Shown here one piece after another: positions 28,414-36,029 of a stretch of DNA of 64,000 nucleotides. This DNA comes from Nannocystis exedens (lineage in GTDB: Bacteria > Myxococcota_A > Polyangia > Nannocystales > Nannocystaceae), in the NCBI RefSeq assembly GCF_002343915.1, contig NZ_NETK01000001.1, positions 2,366,001-2,430,000 on the forward strand, read 5' to 3'. How positions within the stretch are numbered: position 1 is the first letter of the stretch; every line of letters starts with the position of its first letter. The position numbers were made by a program, and so were the translations under genes. A model generated the notes under the pieces. That model was not told the origin of the DNA, ran no database searches, and was given only the letters and a program-made list of their open reading frames with translations.

Positions 28414-28533
28414 GCATGTCCTCGGGGACAGGCATTGACCATCGCCGTCGGGAATCATCGCATGTTCTTTCAGACATGTGACGATCGGCGCGCCCGGCTG
28501 CGCCGGAATCGCGGCATGTCCCTCGAGACATAG
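28414..28533. repeat. Three 14-bp-period palindromes in a row between convergent genes
   Basis: Arrays at 28414/28428, 28460/28474 and 28514/28528. Each is preceded by a variant of ggaatcatcgc, so a unit of about 46-54 bases (flank plus palindrome) seems to have been copied three times. They fill the gap between the stops of the histidine kinase and the symporter. Confidence 0.88.
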
Positions 28534-28569
28534 GACGCTCGACACCCTGCCGGCGTCGCGCCGCGCGAA

Positions 28570-30402
28570 TCACTCGACCGGCCGCTCGCGCGACCACAGC
28601 ACCAGCGCGGCCGAGGCGGCCAGCGCCGCGATCGCGCCGGCGCGGCCGGCCCCGGGCAGCGGGAACAGCAGCCGGATCGCCCCGTAGAGCGCGAGGTACA
28701 GCGCCAGCCCGTCGCGGACCACGTGGCCGAGCGCGCGGACCAGGGCCTGCCGCGGCGTGGCCGGGTCGTCGCCGGCGGCGGCCGCCGTGCGGCCCCAGAA
28801 GCCCAGCGGGCGGGCGCGGCGGTAGAACGCGAGCCGCGCCGCCGGATCGCCCGGCGAGGTGCAGAGCGCCACGATCGTCGTGACCGCCGTCGACGCCGCC
28901 GCCATCACCGCCAGGCGCCAGTGCGCGTCGTCGGACCCGGCGAGCAGCGCCGGCGCCAGCACCAGGCTGACGGCGATCGCCGCGAACTCGCACCACAGGT
29001 TGATGCGCTCCCACAGCCAGCGCAGGATCAGCACCGCGCCGATCCCGGCCCCGAACAGCAGGCTGACGTGCCAGGCCGCCTGGATCGACCCGATCCGCGC
29101 CGCCAGGATCAGCGCCACCAGCAGGAGCGCCACGTTGGCCAGGCGCGCCACCCACACCAGCTCGCGGCCCGATGGTTTGCGCTTCCGCAGCGCCTCGCAC
29201 CACAGCCGGCCGTAGACGTCGTGACTCCAGTAGCTCGCGCCCCAGTTGAGGTGCGTGTCGATCGTCGACGCCAGCGCCGCCAGCATCGCCACCAGCATCA
29301 GCCCGCGCGCGCCCGGCGACAGCAGCAGGTCGATGCCCTGCACGAACGTCTGCTCGCGCGCGGCGACGTCGACCGGACCTGGCCCCGGGGGCAGGAGCAC
29401 GAGCAGCCCGAGCGCGGTGATCACCCACGGCACGCTGCGGATCACGATCTGCAGCCACGCGAACACCCGCCCCGCGCGGCGGGCCTCGACCTCGTCGCTG
29501 CAGGCCATGCAGCGCTGGGCCAGGTAGCCGGTGCCGTCGGCGCTGGCCTGGAACAGCCACGGCAGCACCAGCACCACCAGCAGCGCCGGGCCGGCCTGGT
29601 CACCTGGCCAAAGAGACAGCCACTGACTCGCCTGCGCCTCGCCGTGGCGGGCCACCAGCGCGGCGGTGATGTCCGCGGGGCCGCCCACCGCCGCCAGCAC
29701 CGCCCCGGCGTACAGCGCCGTGCCGACCAGCATGATCGCGAGCTGGACGACGTCGGTCGCGACCACCGCGCGCAGGCCTCCCGTCAGCGAGTACATCGCC
29801 GTGAACCCGAGCAGGGCCACGAGGCTGAGCAGCGCGTCGGCGCCGGCGACGTCGGGCGCGACCCCGCCGATGGCGACGAACTGCCCGCCGAACGCGCGCA
29901 CGAGCGCGAGCACCGGCGAGAACCACGCCTCGGGCAGCCACGCGTGCCACGGCAGGAACACCTCGGTGAAGCGCACCGCGCCGACGACGACCATCGCCAG
30001 GGCCGCGCCGTTCAGGACCCCGCCGTAGTAGAGCGCCTTGCATGCGCGCAGCGCCAGCGCCCCGCGGCCGCCGTAGCGCAGCTCGACCAGCTCGGCGTCG
30101 GTCAGCACCTGCGCGCGCCGCCACGGCCCCGCGAACACGTACGCCAGCAGCAGGAACGACAGCCCGTAGATCCACAGCAGCCACAGCCGCGACAGCCCGC
30201 CGGCCGCGACCAGCCCGGTGACCAAAAGCGGCGTGTCGGCGGCGAACTGGGTCGCCGCCATGCTCGCGCCCGCTTGCCAGCCGCGCAGGGTGCGACCGGC
30301 GAGGAAGAACTCGCCGAGATCGCGCGAGGCCAGCCGCCGCGCCCGCAGGCCCGCGCTCACCGAGTAGGCGACGAACGCGAGGACGAGGACGAGGTCGAGC
30401 AC
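28570..30402 (-). CDS. Sodium:solute symporter (SSS family)
   Basis: A 610-residue protein with about 13 hydrophobic segments. Family hallmarks include the N-terminal DLGEFFLAGRTLRGWQAGASMAATQFAADTP, the YSLTGGLRAVVATDVVQL stretch of helix 6 and ASTIDTHLNWGASYWSHD near the sodium site. Substrate cannot be deduced; relatives carry sugars, amino acids, vitamins or small acids with Na+. It sits in the inner membrane. The gene is single, convergent with the histidine kinase and divergent from the PAS-STAS gene (93 bases between starts). The C-terminal 100 residues are a soluble loop and a final helix. Confidence 0.93.
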   Translation of the reverse strand: MLDLVLVLAFVAYSVSAGLRARRLASRDLGEFFLAGRTLRGWQAGASMAATQFAADTPLLVTGLVAAGGLSRLWLLWIYGLSFLLLAYVFAGPWRRAQVLTDAELVELRYGGRGALALRACKALYYGGVLNGAALAMVVVGAVRFTEVFLPWHAWLPEAWFSPVLALVRAFGGQFVAIGGVAPDVAGADALLSLVALLGFTAMYSLTGGLRAVVATDVVQLAIMLVGTALYAGAVLAAVGGPADITAALVARHGEAQASQWLSLWPGDQAGPALLVVLVLPWLFQASADGTGYLAQRCMACSDEVEARRAGRVFAWLQIVIRSVPWVITALGLLVLLPPGPGPVDVAAREQTFVQGIDLLLSPGARGLMLVAMLAALASTIDTHLNWGASYWSHDVYGRLWCEALRKRKPSGRELVWVARLANVALLLVALILAARIGSIQAAWHVSLLFGAGIGAVLILRWLWERINLWCEFAAIAVSLVLAPALLAGSDDAHWRLAVMAAASTAVTTIVALCTSPGDPAARLAFYRRARPLGFWGRTAAAAGDDPATPRQALVRALGHVVRDGLALYLALYGAIRLLFPLPGAGRAGAIAALAASAALVLWSRERPVE

Positions 30403-30495
30403 GCGCGCGAGGTTTGGTCCGGGCCGCCCGCGCGAGCAAGTCGCTGCGCGCTGGGGTCGCCGGGCCGCGCGATTGCGTTACAGTCCCCCGCGCCC

Positions 30496-31365
30496 ATGAC
30501 CGACGCCGCCGAGACCCCGCAGGCCGAGCTCGTGCGCCTGCGCCGACGGGTCGCCGAGCTCGAGGCCGAGGCCCTGGCCCTGCGCGCCTCCGAGGCCGAG
30601 CTGCGGGCCATGTTCTCGGCGATGACCGACGCCGTGCTGATCGTCGACCGCGACGGCCGCTACCTGCGCCTGCCGGAGACCGCCCCCGGCGCCCGCTACA
30701 AGCCCGCCCCCGAGTTCCTCGGCAAGACCATGCACGACGTCCTGCCCCCCGGCCACGCCGACGCCTTCGTCGCCGACATCCGCCGCGCGCTCGCCGAGGA
30801 CCGCGTCGTCAACAGCGTCTACAGCCGCACGATCCGCGGCGAGGAGCTGTGGTTCAGCGCCAACGCCTCGCCGCTGACCGCCGACACCGTCGTCGTCGTG
30901 GTCCGCGAGATCACCGACGAGGTCCGCCACGAGCAGGCCCTGCGCGACAACCTGCGCCAGCAAGAGCGCCTGCGCGAGCACGAGGCGGCCCTGCTGCAGC
31001 TGTCGACGCCGCTGATCCCGATCCGCGACGACGTCCTCGTCATGCCGCTGATCGGCCGGCTCGACGCGACCCGCCTGGGACACGCGCAGGCCACCCTCCT
31101 GCAGGGCGTCGCGGCCGCGCGCGCGCGCGTCGCGATCGTCGACGTCACCGGCGTCGGCGAGCTCGACGTCGCCGCCGCCGCGAAACTATCAAAGGCGGCG
31201 CAGGCCGTCCGCCTGCTCGGCGCCCGCGTCGTGCTGACCGGCGTCCGCCCCGAGGTCGCCGCCGCGCTGGCCGCGTCGGCGGGCGAGCTGGCCGGCATCA
31301 CCGTGCGCGCGAGCCTCAAGGACGCCGTCGGCGAGGCCATCGGCGACGGACCGCGCGCGTTTTGA
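30496..31365 (+). CDS. PAS-STAS regulator (RsbR-like)
   Basis: A 289-residue protein. A short coiled coil (8-38) leads to a PAS domain (about 38-150) with AMTDAVLIVDRDGRYL and ending VVVVREITDEVRHEQAL. A second coiled coil is followed by a STAS domain (about 175-285) with PLIPIRDDVLVMPLIGRLD, VAIVDVTGVGELD and ARVVLTGVRPEVAAAL. The STAS region closely matches that of the 1690-residue kinase. The usual phospho-Ser/Thr after the LD is Val/Ala here (LDVAAAA), so regulation may be by partner binding only. A TACAGT hexamer lies 11 bases before ATG. Confidence 0.9.
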   Translation: MTDAAETPQAELVRLRRRVAELEAEALALRASEAELRAMFSAMTDAVLIVDRDGRYLRLPETAPGARYKPAPEFLGKTMHDVLPPGHADAFVADIRRALAEDRVVNSVYSRTIRGEELWFSANASPLTADTVVVVVREITDEVRHEQALRDNLRQQERLREHEAALLQLSTPLIPIRDDVLVMPLIGRLDATRLGHAQATLLQGVAAARARVAIVDVTGVGELDVAAAAKLSKAAQAVRLLGARVVLTGVRPEVAAALAASAGELAGITVRASLKDAVGEAIGDGPRAF

Positions 31366-31451
31366 GGCGCCTGGATCGCTTCGCCGACCGACGAGCCGCC
31401 GGCACCACCCCGGATCGCCCGACGCGCACGAACGGCTCGCGTCCATTCATC

Positions 31452-31471
31452 CCATGTCCTTCGGGACATAT
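31452..31471. repeat. 14-bp-period palindrome at a pseudogene boundary
   Basis: CCATGT at 31452 and ACATAT at 31466 with ccttcggg between. The decayed gene on the minus strand loses its recognisable sequence exactly here, so the palindrome marks the break point. Confidence 0.8.
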
Positions 31472-31960
31472 CGCAGCACGGCAAGGGCGATCCATACGAG
31501 CGCAGCCACCACGCCGTCTCGCCGGCCCCGTCGTCGGCGATCTGCACCCCCGCGGCGGCGACCCGCCCGAGCGGCGAGACCGCCAGCGCCGTGGTCGCCT
31601 CGAACAGGCCGTCGTCCTCGACGCTCCACACCAGCTCGAACCCGGCGTCGTAGCGGTCGAGGCGCATCCGGTTGCCGAGGCCGAGGGTGAACTCGTTGGC
31701 GAGGGCGAACACGTCGCCCGCGGGCGTCGTGGCGAGCGCGACGCTCCTCGTCATCCTCGGCGGACAGGTCGTGGAGCCGCGTCGCCTCCTCCTCGCCGCC
31801 GGCGCCGAGGCGCACCAGCAGGCTGTCCTCGTCCTCGCCGCCGCCGACGCTCACCTGCCCTCCGGGCCAGGTCGCCCACCCGGGCCGCCGCTCCGGCCAG
31901 TTCCAGGCGCGACGGGCACGCCTGACGCCGTCTCCCGGGCCCGGCGGCCCTATCCCCCCG
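31470..31960 (-). pseudogene. Remnant of a propeller-type surface protein
   Basis: On the minus strand one frame reads VSVGGGEDEDSLLVRLGAGG near 31850 and, after a shift near 31755, another reads SVALATTPAGDVFALANEF, YDAGFELVWSVEDDG and ALAVSPLGRVAAAGVQIADD. These are the repeated blade motifs seen in the propeller lipoprotein at 38341-40260. There is no signal peptide, and the frame breaks and ends at the palindrome at 31452-31471. The best reading is a truncated, frameshifted relative of that lipoprotein family. Confidence 0.55.
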
Positions 31961-31988
31961 GCCCGTGGCCGCCGCGATCGCTCGCCAC

Positions 31989-32022
31989 AACTGTCTTCAT
32001 GGACATGTCCTCTTCGACATGC
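31989..32022. repeat. 14-bp-period palindrome (3 half-sites)
   Basis: AACTGT at 31989, ACATGT at 32003 and ACATGC at 32017. It lies about 80 bases beyond the stop of the minus-strand exonuclease pair. Confidence 0.85.
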
Positions 32023-32100
32023 CATTCGCCCGCTGACGCGTGGGCAGGGCCTGCCTCGGTACGAGCGCACCCACCACGAGGGGCTCGCCGCGACCCCGCC

Positions 32101-32574
32101 TCACGCGTGGGCGAGGAAGTGGCGCAGCTGGATGTCGGCGTCGTCGACCGCGCGGTGGGGCAGGTCGACGCGGAAGCTGCGGCCGCGGGCCTCGAACCAC
32201 GACGATGCGCACACCGCCTTGAAGCCGAACGGGTTCTCGCCGAGGAAGGTCCAGGCGTACCAGACGATCCACGGCCAGTCGAACGCGGCCGGGCGGGCGA
32301 TGAAGCCGGCCCGACGCTCGCGGTGCGGCAGGGTCCAGGCGGCGAACCTGCGCATCGCCTCCGCGGGCGCGAGGCCCGAGCTGCGGGCCCGCGCGAACGA
32401 GCCGCGGCTCGTGATCACCTCGTCCGAGAGCGGCGTGATCAGCACCTCGAAGCGATCGATCACCCCGCGCTCGGCCGAGCCGACCACCGCGCCGAGCTCG
32501 GTCAGCGAGTGACGCCCGAGGATCGGCCCCGACGTCTCGACGTCGACCATGATCCACAGCTTGTCGCGGCTCAT
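32101..32574 (-). CDS. DEDDh 3'-5' exonuclease-like protein
   Basis: A 157-residue protein of the DnaQ-like exonuclease fold. Motif I is IMVDVETSG (D11, E13); the middle acidic motif is in AAFDWPWI; motif III HRAVDDAD gives the H-x4-D pair near the C-terminus. It should remove nucleotides from DNA or RNA 3' ends using two metal ions. The start ATG overlaps the stop of the upstream gene in ATGA, indicating translational coupling. It lacks polymerase-binding features, so replication proofreading is unlikely; RNA maturation or repair is more plausible. Confidence 0.85.
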   Translation of the reverse strand: MSRDKLWIMVDVETSGPILGRHSLTELGAVVGSAERGVIDRFEVLITPLSDEVITSRGSFARARSSGLAPAEAMRRFAAWTLPHRERRAGFIARPAAFDWPWIVWYAWTFLGENPFGFKAVCASSWFEARGRSFRVDLPHRAVDDADIQLRHFLAHA

Positions 32575-33146
32575 CGCGGCCTCCGCTCGCGTGGCGCGCC
32601 GATCGCCGCGCGACCGAGCGCGTACGGCAAGAGGCGGGCGATGTTCCGCGCGTCGTCGATCCCGCGGTGGTGCGTGCCGGTCGGCTTCAGCCCCACGCGC
32701 CGCAGCGCGCCGTAGGTGCCGCTCTGGCCCTCGCCCGCGGCCCGGGCGAACGCCTCCTTCAGGTTCAGGTGGCGCGGCCCCAGCGGCGAGCGGATGCCGG
32801 CGCGCCGGGCGTCGCGCTCGAGCTGGTTGCGGTCGTAGCCGCCCCACGAGCAGAACAGCGCGCCCTGCCCGAACGCGGCCAGCTTGGGCGCGACGAAGCG
32901 GAACGTCGGCGCGCGGGCCACGTCGGCCTGGGTGATCGTCGTCAGCTCGGTGCAGAACGGCGACAGCCGCGGGTGGACGACGGGGCGGACGAAGGACTGG
33001 AACTCGGCGATCGGCTCCAGCGTGGCGCCGTCGACCAGGACGGCGCCGATCTCGATGATCTCGCTCTCCTCGCGCGGCAGGGCCCCGAGGTCGTCGCAGG
33101 TCGCCTCGAGGTCGACGACGAGGTAGCGGGCAATGGCTTCAGACAT
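32571..33146 (-). CDS. DEDDh exonuclease, ERI-1/KapD-like
   Basis: A 191-residue protein with the ERI-1/KapD pattern: YLVVDLEATCDD (D11, E13), EIIEIGAVLVDG, FCTELTTITQADV, FCSWGGYDRNQL and motif III HHRGIDDARNIARL. Such enzymes trim 3' ends of structured RNA; bacterial members are poorly studied. It forms a two-gene operon with the second exonuclease (4-base overlap). The promoter must be in the short 58-base gap shared with the divergent TPR gene. Confidence 0.9.
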   Translation of the reverse strand: MSEAIARYLVVDLEATCDDLGALPREESEIIEIGAVLVDGATLEPIAEFQSFVRPVVHPRLSPFCTELTTITQADVARAPTFRFVAPKLAAFGQGALFCSWGGYDRNQLERDARRAGIRSPLGPRHLNLKEAFARAAGEGQSGTYGALRRVGLKPTGTHHRGIDDARNIARLLPYALGRAAIGAPRERRPR

Positions 33147-33192
33147 GGTCGTTGGAGCTGCTCAAACGGCAAAGCTTCCTTTCGCGGCCAGG

Positions 33193-33198
33193 TATAGT
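33193..33198 (+). promoter_or_regulatory. -10-like hexamer TATAGT 6 bases before a GTG start
   Basis: Near-consensus -10 whose expected transcription start falls on or next to GTG 33205, pointing to a leaderless mRNA. No Shine-Dalgarno precedes the GTG. Confidence 0.5.
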
Positions 33199-33204
33199 GC
33201 GGGC

Positions 33205-34212
33205 GTGGCCGACGAGGGCGGACAAGATTCCGGACACGCCGCGGGCTTCACCTGGGGCGACCTGCTGGCGGCGCTGATCGAGCAGCACGGCACGCTCGCC
33301 GCGGTCGCGTGGAAGCTGATCGAGCAGGCCCCCGGCGACGACGTGGCCTCGATCGAGCGCGCGCTGCGACGGCTGCGGCGCCGCGGGCAGCTCGACGGCG
33401 GGGTGTGGGGCCAGCGGCTCCTGCGGGTGTTCGGCGTGCCCGCGCCGGTCGAGTCGCGCGTGCGCTGGATGGGCCTCTATCACAGCCCGTTCGGCGACCT
33501 GCCGCTGCCGCTGTGCCGCGACCAGCTGCGGCTGTGGGACCGGCCGCCGGTGTCGACCTCGCGCGCGCGCGTGTGGCTGCACCTCGGCCACGCGAGCTGC
33601 GCGCTGCGGGCGCGCATGCTCGCGGAGGCGGAGGCGCAGCTGGCGCGGGCCACCGCCGCGCTGGCCGGCCTCGCCGATCACGACGACGCCCGCGTCGAGC
33701 TCGCGCTGGTCCAGGCCTACGCGGCCAGCCAGCGCGGCCAGCCGGTGCTCGCCGCCCTCGACGCCATCGAGCGCACGCTCGCCGCGGCCGCGCTGGAGCC
33801 CGCCGACGCCGCCTGCTTCCGCGCGCGCCTCGTCGACCAGCGCGCCTATCAATTGAACCGCGCCGGCGAGCACGCCGCCGCGCTGGCGCTGTTCGAGTCG
33901 CTGCCCGCGAGCGACGTCCACCCGTTCGCCAGCTATCGCCGCGACGCCGGCCTCGCCTTCGGCTGCCTCCGCGCCGGCCGCCCCGACGAGGCCCTGCGCC
34001 TGGCCCTGCGAGCCTGCGAGCACGCCGGCGACGGCGGCTACACCCGCCTGCGGGCGATGGGCCTGCTGCTGGTCGCCCGCATCCAGGGCCAGCCCGACGG
34101 CGACGTCGCCCGCGCGCGTGCCCTCGCGATCGCCCGCCGCCTCGACGACCACGAGCTGCTGGCCCGCGTCGACCGCCAGGCGCGCCGCGGCAGCGACGCT
34201 CAGCACTCGTGA
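33205..34212 (+). CDS. TPR-like helical protein of unknown function
   Basis: A 335-residue protein if it starts at GTG 33205; the open frame reaches 24 codons upstream, but that part overlaps the neighbour's start and looks non-coding. The first 110 residues contain a helix-turn-helix-like segment (WGDLLAALIEQHGTLAAVAWKLIE) and a conserved-looking WMGLYHSPFGDLPLPLCRDQLRLWDRPPVSTSRARVWLH block, followed by Ala-rich helix pairs typical of TPR repeats (about 130-320). It might be a small DNA-binding adaptor. I cannot assign a function. It is cytoplasmic and divergent from the exonuclease pair. Confidence 0.75.
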   Translation: MADEGGQDSGHAAGFTWGDLLAALIEQHGTLAAVAWKLIEQAPGDDVASIERALRRLRRRGQLDGGVWGQRLLRVFGVPAPVESRVRWMGLYHSPFGDLPLPLCRDQLRLWDRPPVSTSRARVWLHLGHASCALRARMLAEAEAQLARATAALAGLADHDDARVELALVQAYAASQRGQPVLAALDAIERTLAAAALEPADAACFRARLVDQRAYQLNRAGEHAAALALFESLPASDVHPFASYRRDAGLAFGCLRAGRPDEALRLALRACEHAGDGGYTRLRAMGLLLVARIQGQPDGDVARARALAIARRLDDHELLARVDRQARRGSDAQHS

Positions 34213-34583
34213 GCGCTGCCTCGCTTCGGCCCCGCGCGGCGCCGTGAAACCGCGAGAGGGCCGCGAATTCACGCGTCCGCAGCGGTTTCACGGGCCCGTG
34301 GAGCTCGTCGTTGCGTGTGCTCACCGGCACCCGGGGCGCTCGCGCTGCCCTCGCCGCGCCCGCCTCGTGATCCGCGGGCGCGGCAGACGACACTCACCCC
34401 CCGACTGCAACGTACGGGGGGCGAAGGCCCGCCCGCACGCCCCGAAGCTCCGTCGCTTCGCCGCGCTCGCGCCGTCGCATGGGATCGCCGCGCCGGCGAG
34501 CACCGCGAAGTCGTCCGCCCGCGCACGACCGCGTGCGGACGGCGGAGCGCCGCTGAATCATCACACCACCGCCCTTGACCCGG
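34213..34583. other. Intergenic with a long inverted repeat
   Basis: 371 bases with no gene. The only structure seen is the inverted repeat at 34242-34293. The rest should hold the promoter of the secreted lectin gene, but no clear hexamers are visible. Confidence 0.5.
34242..34293. terminator. 12-bp perfect inverted repeat after the TPR gene
   Basis: CCGTGAAACCGC at 34242-34253 and its exact complement at 34282-34293, with a 28-base loop, 30 bases after the TPR stop. The unusual AAAC/GTTT centre and long loop also fit a protein-binding or RNA-structure element. Confidence 0.5.
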
Positions 34584-35978
34584 ATGCTTATGACGCACTC
34601 GAAGATCTGCTCGCTCGCCCTGCTCGCCGGCCTCGCCGTCGCCGCCGCCCCCGTCACGGCCCTCGCCGACGCCCCCAGCGCCCTCGAATACTGGTGGAGC
34701 GACTCCTACAACGACGTGTACTTCGCCCGCCCGCACAACACCTATGGCGACACCGAAAAATACCCCAACCTCGACTTTGCCCTGTGGGACGGCTTCTACG
34801 CGCTCGAGCTCGACATTCATGAATACAAGCAGGTCGGCGGGGTCAAGCAGTTCCCGGTCAAGCACGACTTCTTGGACAGCGACACCGGAAACAACTGTCG
34901 CTGGGGCCAGGGCGGCTACCTGCGCGACTGTCTGCACGACATCCGCAACTGGAGCGACTACAACCCCGGCCACCTGCCGATCACGGTGCAGATCGATCTC
35001 AAGGCGATCAGCCCCTACGCCTGGGGCGACGCGCAGTACGACGAATTGCACGCGCAGGTGGCCGAGGTGCTCGGCAGCAAGCTGTACCGGCCCAACGAGC
35101 TGCGCGCCTGGACCGGCTACGACAGCCTGCGCCAGGGCGTTTACTTCCAGGGCTGGCCGTCCCTCAGCGCGCTGCAGGGCAAGGTCATCGTCCTCATCAT
35201 GGGCGGGCCGACGGGCGACAAGAACGACTATCAGGAGAACTACGTCCGCCGGTACCATTACAACGCCAACTTCTTCGTCTGTCCCAACGCCGACAGCCCG
35301 GCCGACTTCGACTGGTGGGGCAACGCCAACGACTTCGACGAGTACGACACCAACAAGTGGGTGATCTGCGGCAACGTCGGCTCGCCCGCCGGCTGGGACA
35401 GCATCGCCGCCCGCGCCGACGCCAACCGCCAGCTGCTGAACCTGTGGAGCAACGACTACGAGTACGACGAGTTCTGGCGCATGTACCTCGCGATCGGCTG
35501 GGGCGCGTCGATGATCAGCCGCGACAGCGCCGACACCTTCGACGACAAGCTCCCGCTGGTCGGCCTGCGCGGCTCGGTGCCGGTCCAGTTCCAGATGGTC
35601 AACGACGCCAGCAGCAAGTGCGTCGACGTGTGGAACGGCGCCTACTCCAACGGCACCGACATCATCCAGTGGTCGTGCAATGGCGACCCCAACCAGGCGT
35701 GGATCTACACCGGCGCGGGCCAGCTGCGCTCGGCCGGCAACACCGCCTATTGCTACGACATCGAGGGCGGCAACGGCAACCTCGGCGACCGCCACCACAT
35801 CTGGAAGTGCGACGGCGGCGAGAGCGAGAAGTGGCGCCTCGACAAGAACGGCTCGTTCCGCGGCATGAAGGGCCGCTGCATGGACGTGCCCAACAGCAGC
35901 GCCGCCGACGGGGTGCAGCTGTGGCACTACGACTGCAACGACACGGGCGCCCAGCGCTTCCAGCTGAACTGGTGGTGA
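34584..35978 (+). CDS. Secreted PI-PLC-like protein with ricin-B lectin domain
   Basis: A 464-residue protein from ATG 34584; a TTG three codons earlier and ATG 34590 are alternatives. The signal peptide ends near VTALA. The catalytic-type TIM-barrel part (about 30-320) carries the paired-histidine layout of phosphatidylinositol phospholipase C relatives: FARPHNTYG, then LELDIHEY and FPVKHDF, with DLKAIS further on. The C-terminal ricin-B domain (about 332-464) has NQAWIY, EKWRL and CMDVPNSS repeats for sugar binding. It probably cleaves phospholipid or glycolipid headgroups on target membranes, which would suit predation. Substrate is not proven. Confidence 0.85.
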   Translation: MLMTHSKICSLALLAGLAVAAAPVTALADAPSALEYWWSDSYNDVYFARPHNTYGDTEKYPNLDFALWDGFYALELDIHEYKQVGGVKQFPVKHDFLDSDTGNNCRWGQGGYLRDCLHDIRNWSDYNPGHLPITVQIDLKAISPYAWGDAQYDELHAQVAEVLGSKLYRPNELRAWTGYDSLRQGVYFQGWPSLSALQGKVIVLIMGGPTGDKNDYQENYVRRYHYNANFFVCPNADSPADFDWWGNANDFDEYDTNKWVICGNVGSPAGWDSIAARADANRQLLNLWSNDYEYDEFWRMYLAIGWGASMISRDSADTFDDKLPLVGLRGSVPVQFQMVNDASSKCVDVWNGAYSNGTDIIQWSCNGDPNQAWIYTGAGQLRSAGNTAYCYDIEGGNGNLGDRHHIWKCDGGESEKWRLDKNGSFRGMKGRCMDVPNSSAADGVQLWHYDCNDTGAQRFQLNWW

Positions 35979-35987
35979 CGCGCGGAC

Positions 35988-36017
35988 GCGGGCCCGGAGC
36001 GTCGGCATCGGGCCCGC
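35988..36017. terminator. Bidirectional hairpin between convergent genes
   Basis: GCGGGCCCG at 35988-35996 pairs with CGGGCCCGC at 36009-36017 around a 12-base loop, in the 51-base gap between the stops of the lectin and the subtilisin-like gene. The dispersed palindrome is absent here, so this is the local alternative. Confidence 0.6.
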
Positions 36018-36029
36018 GGCGGCCGCCCG

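Larger units (their letters stand above)
31366..32100. other. Gene-poor stretch with a decayed gene and two palindromes
   Basis: The 735 bases between the PAS-STAS stop and the exonuclease stop contain the remnant described at 31470-31960 and palindromes at 31452 and 31989. No intact gene was seen. Confidence 0.5.
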
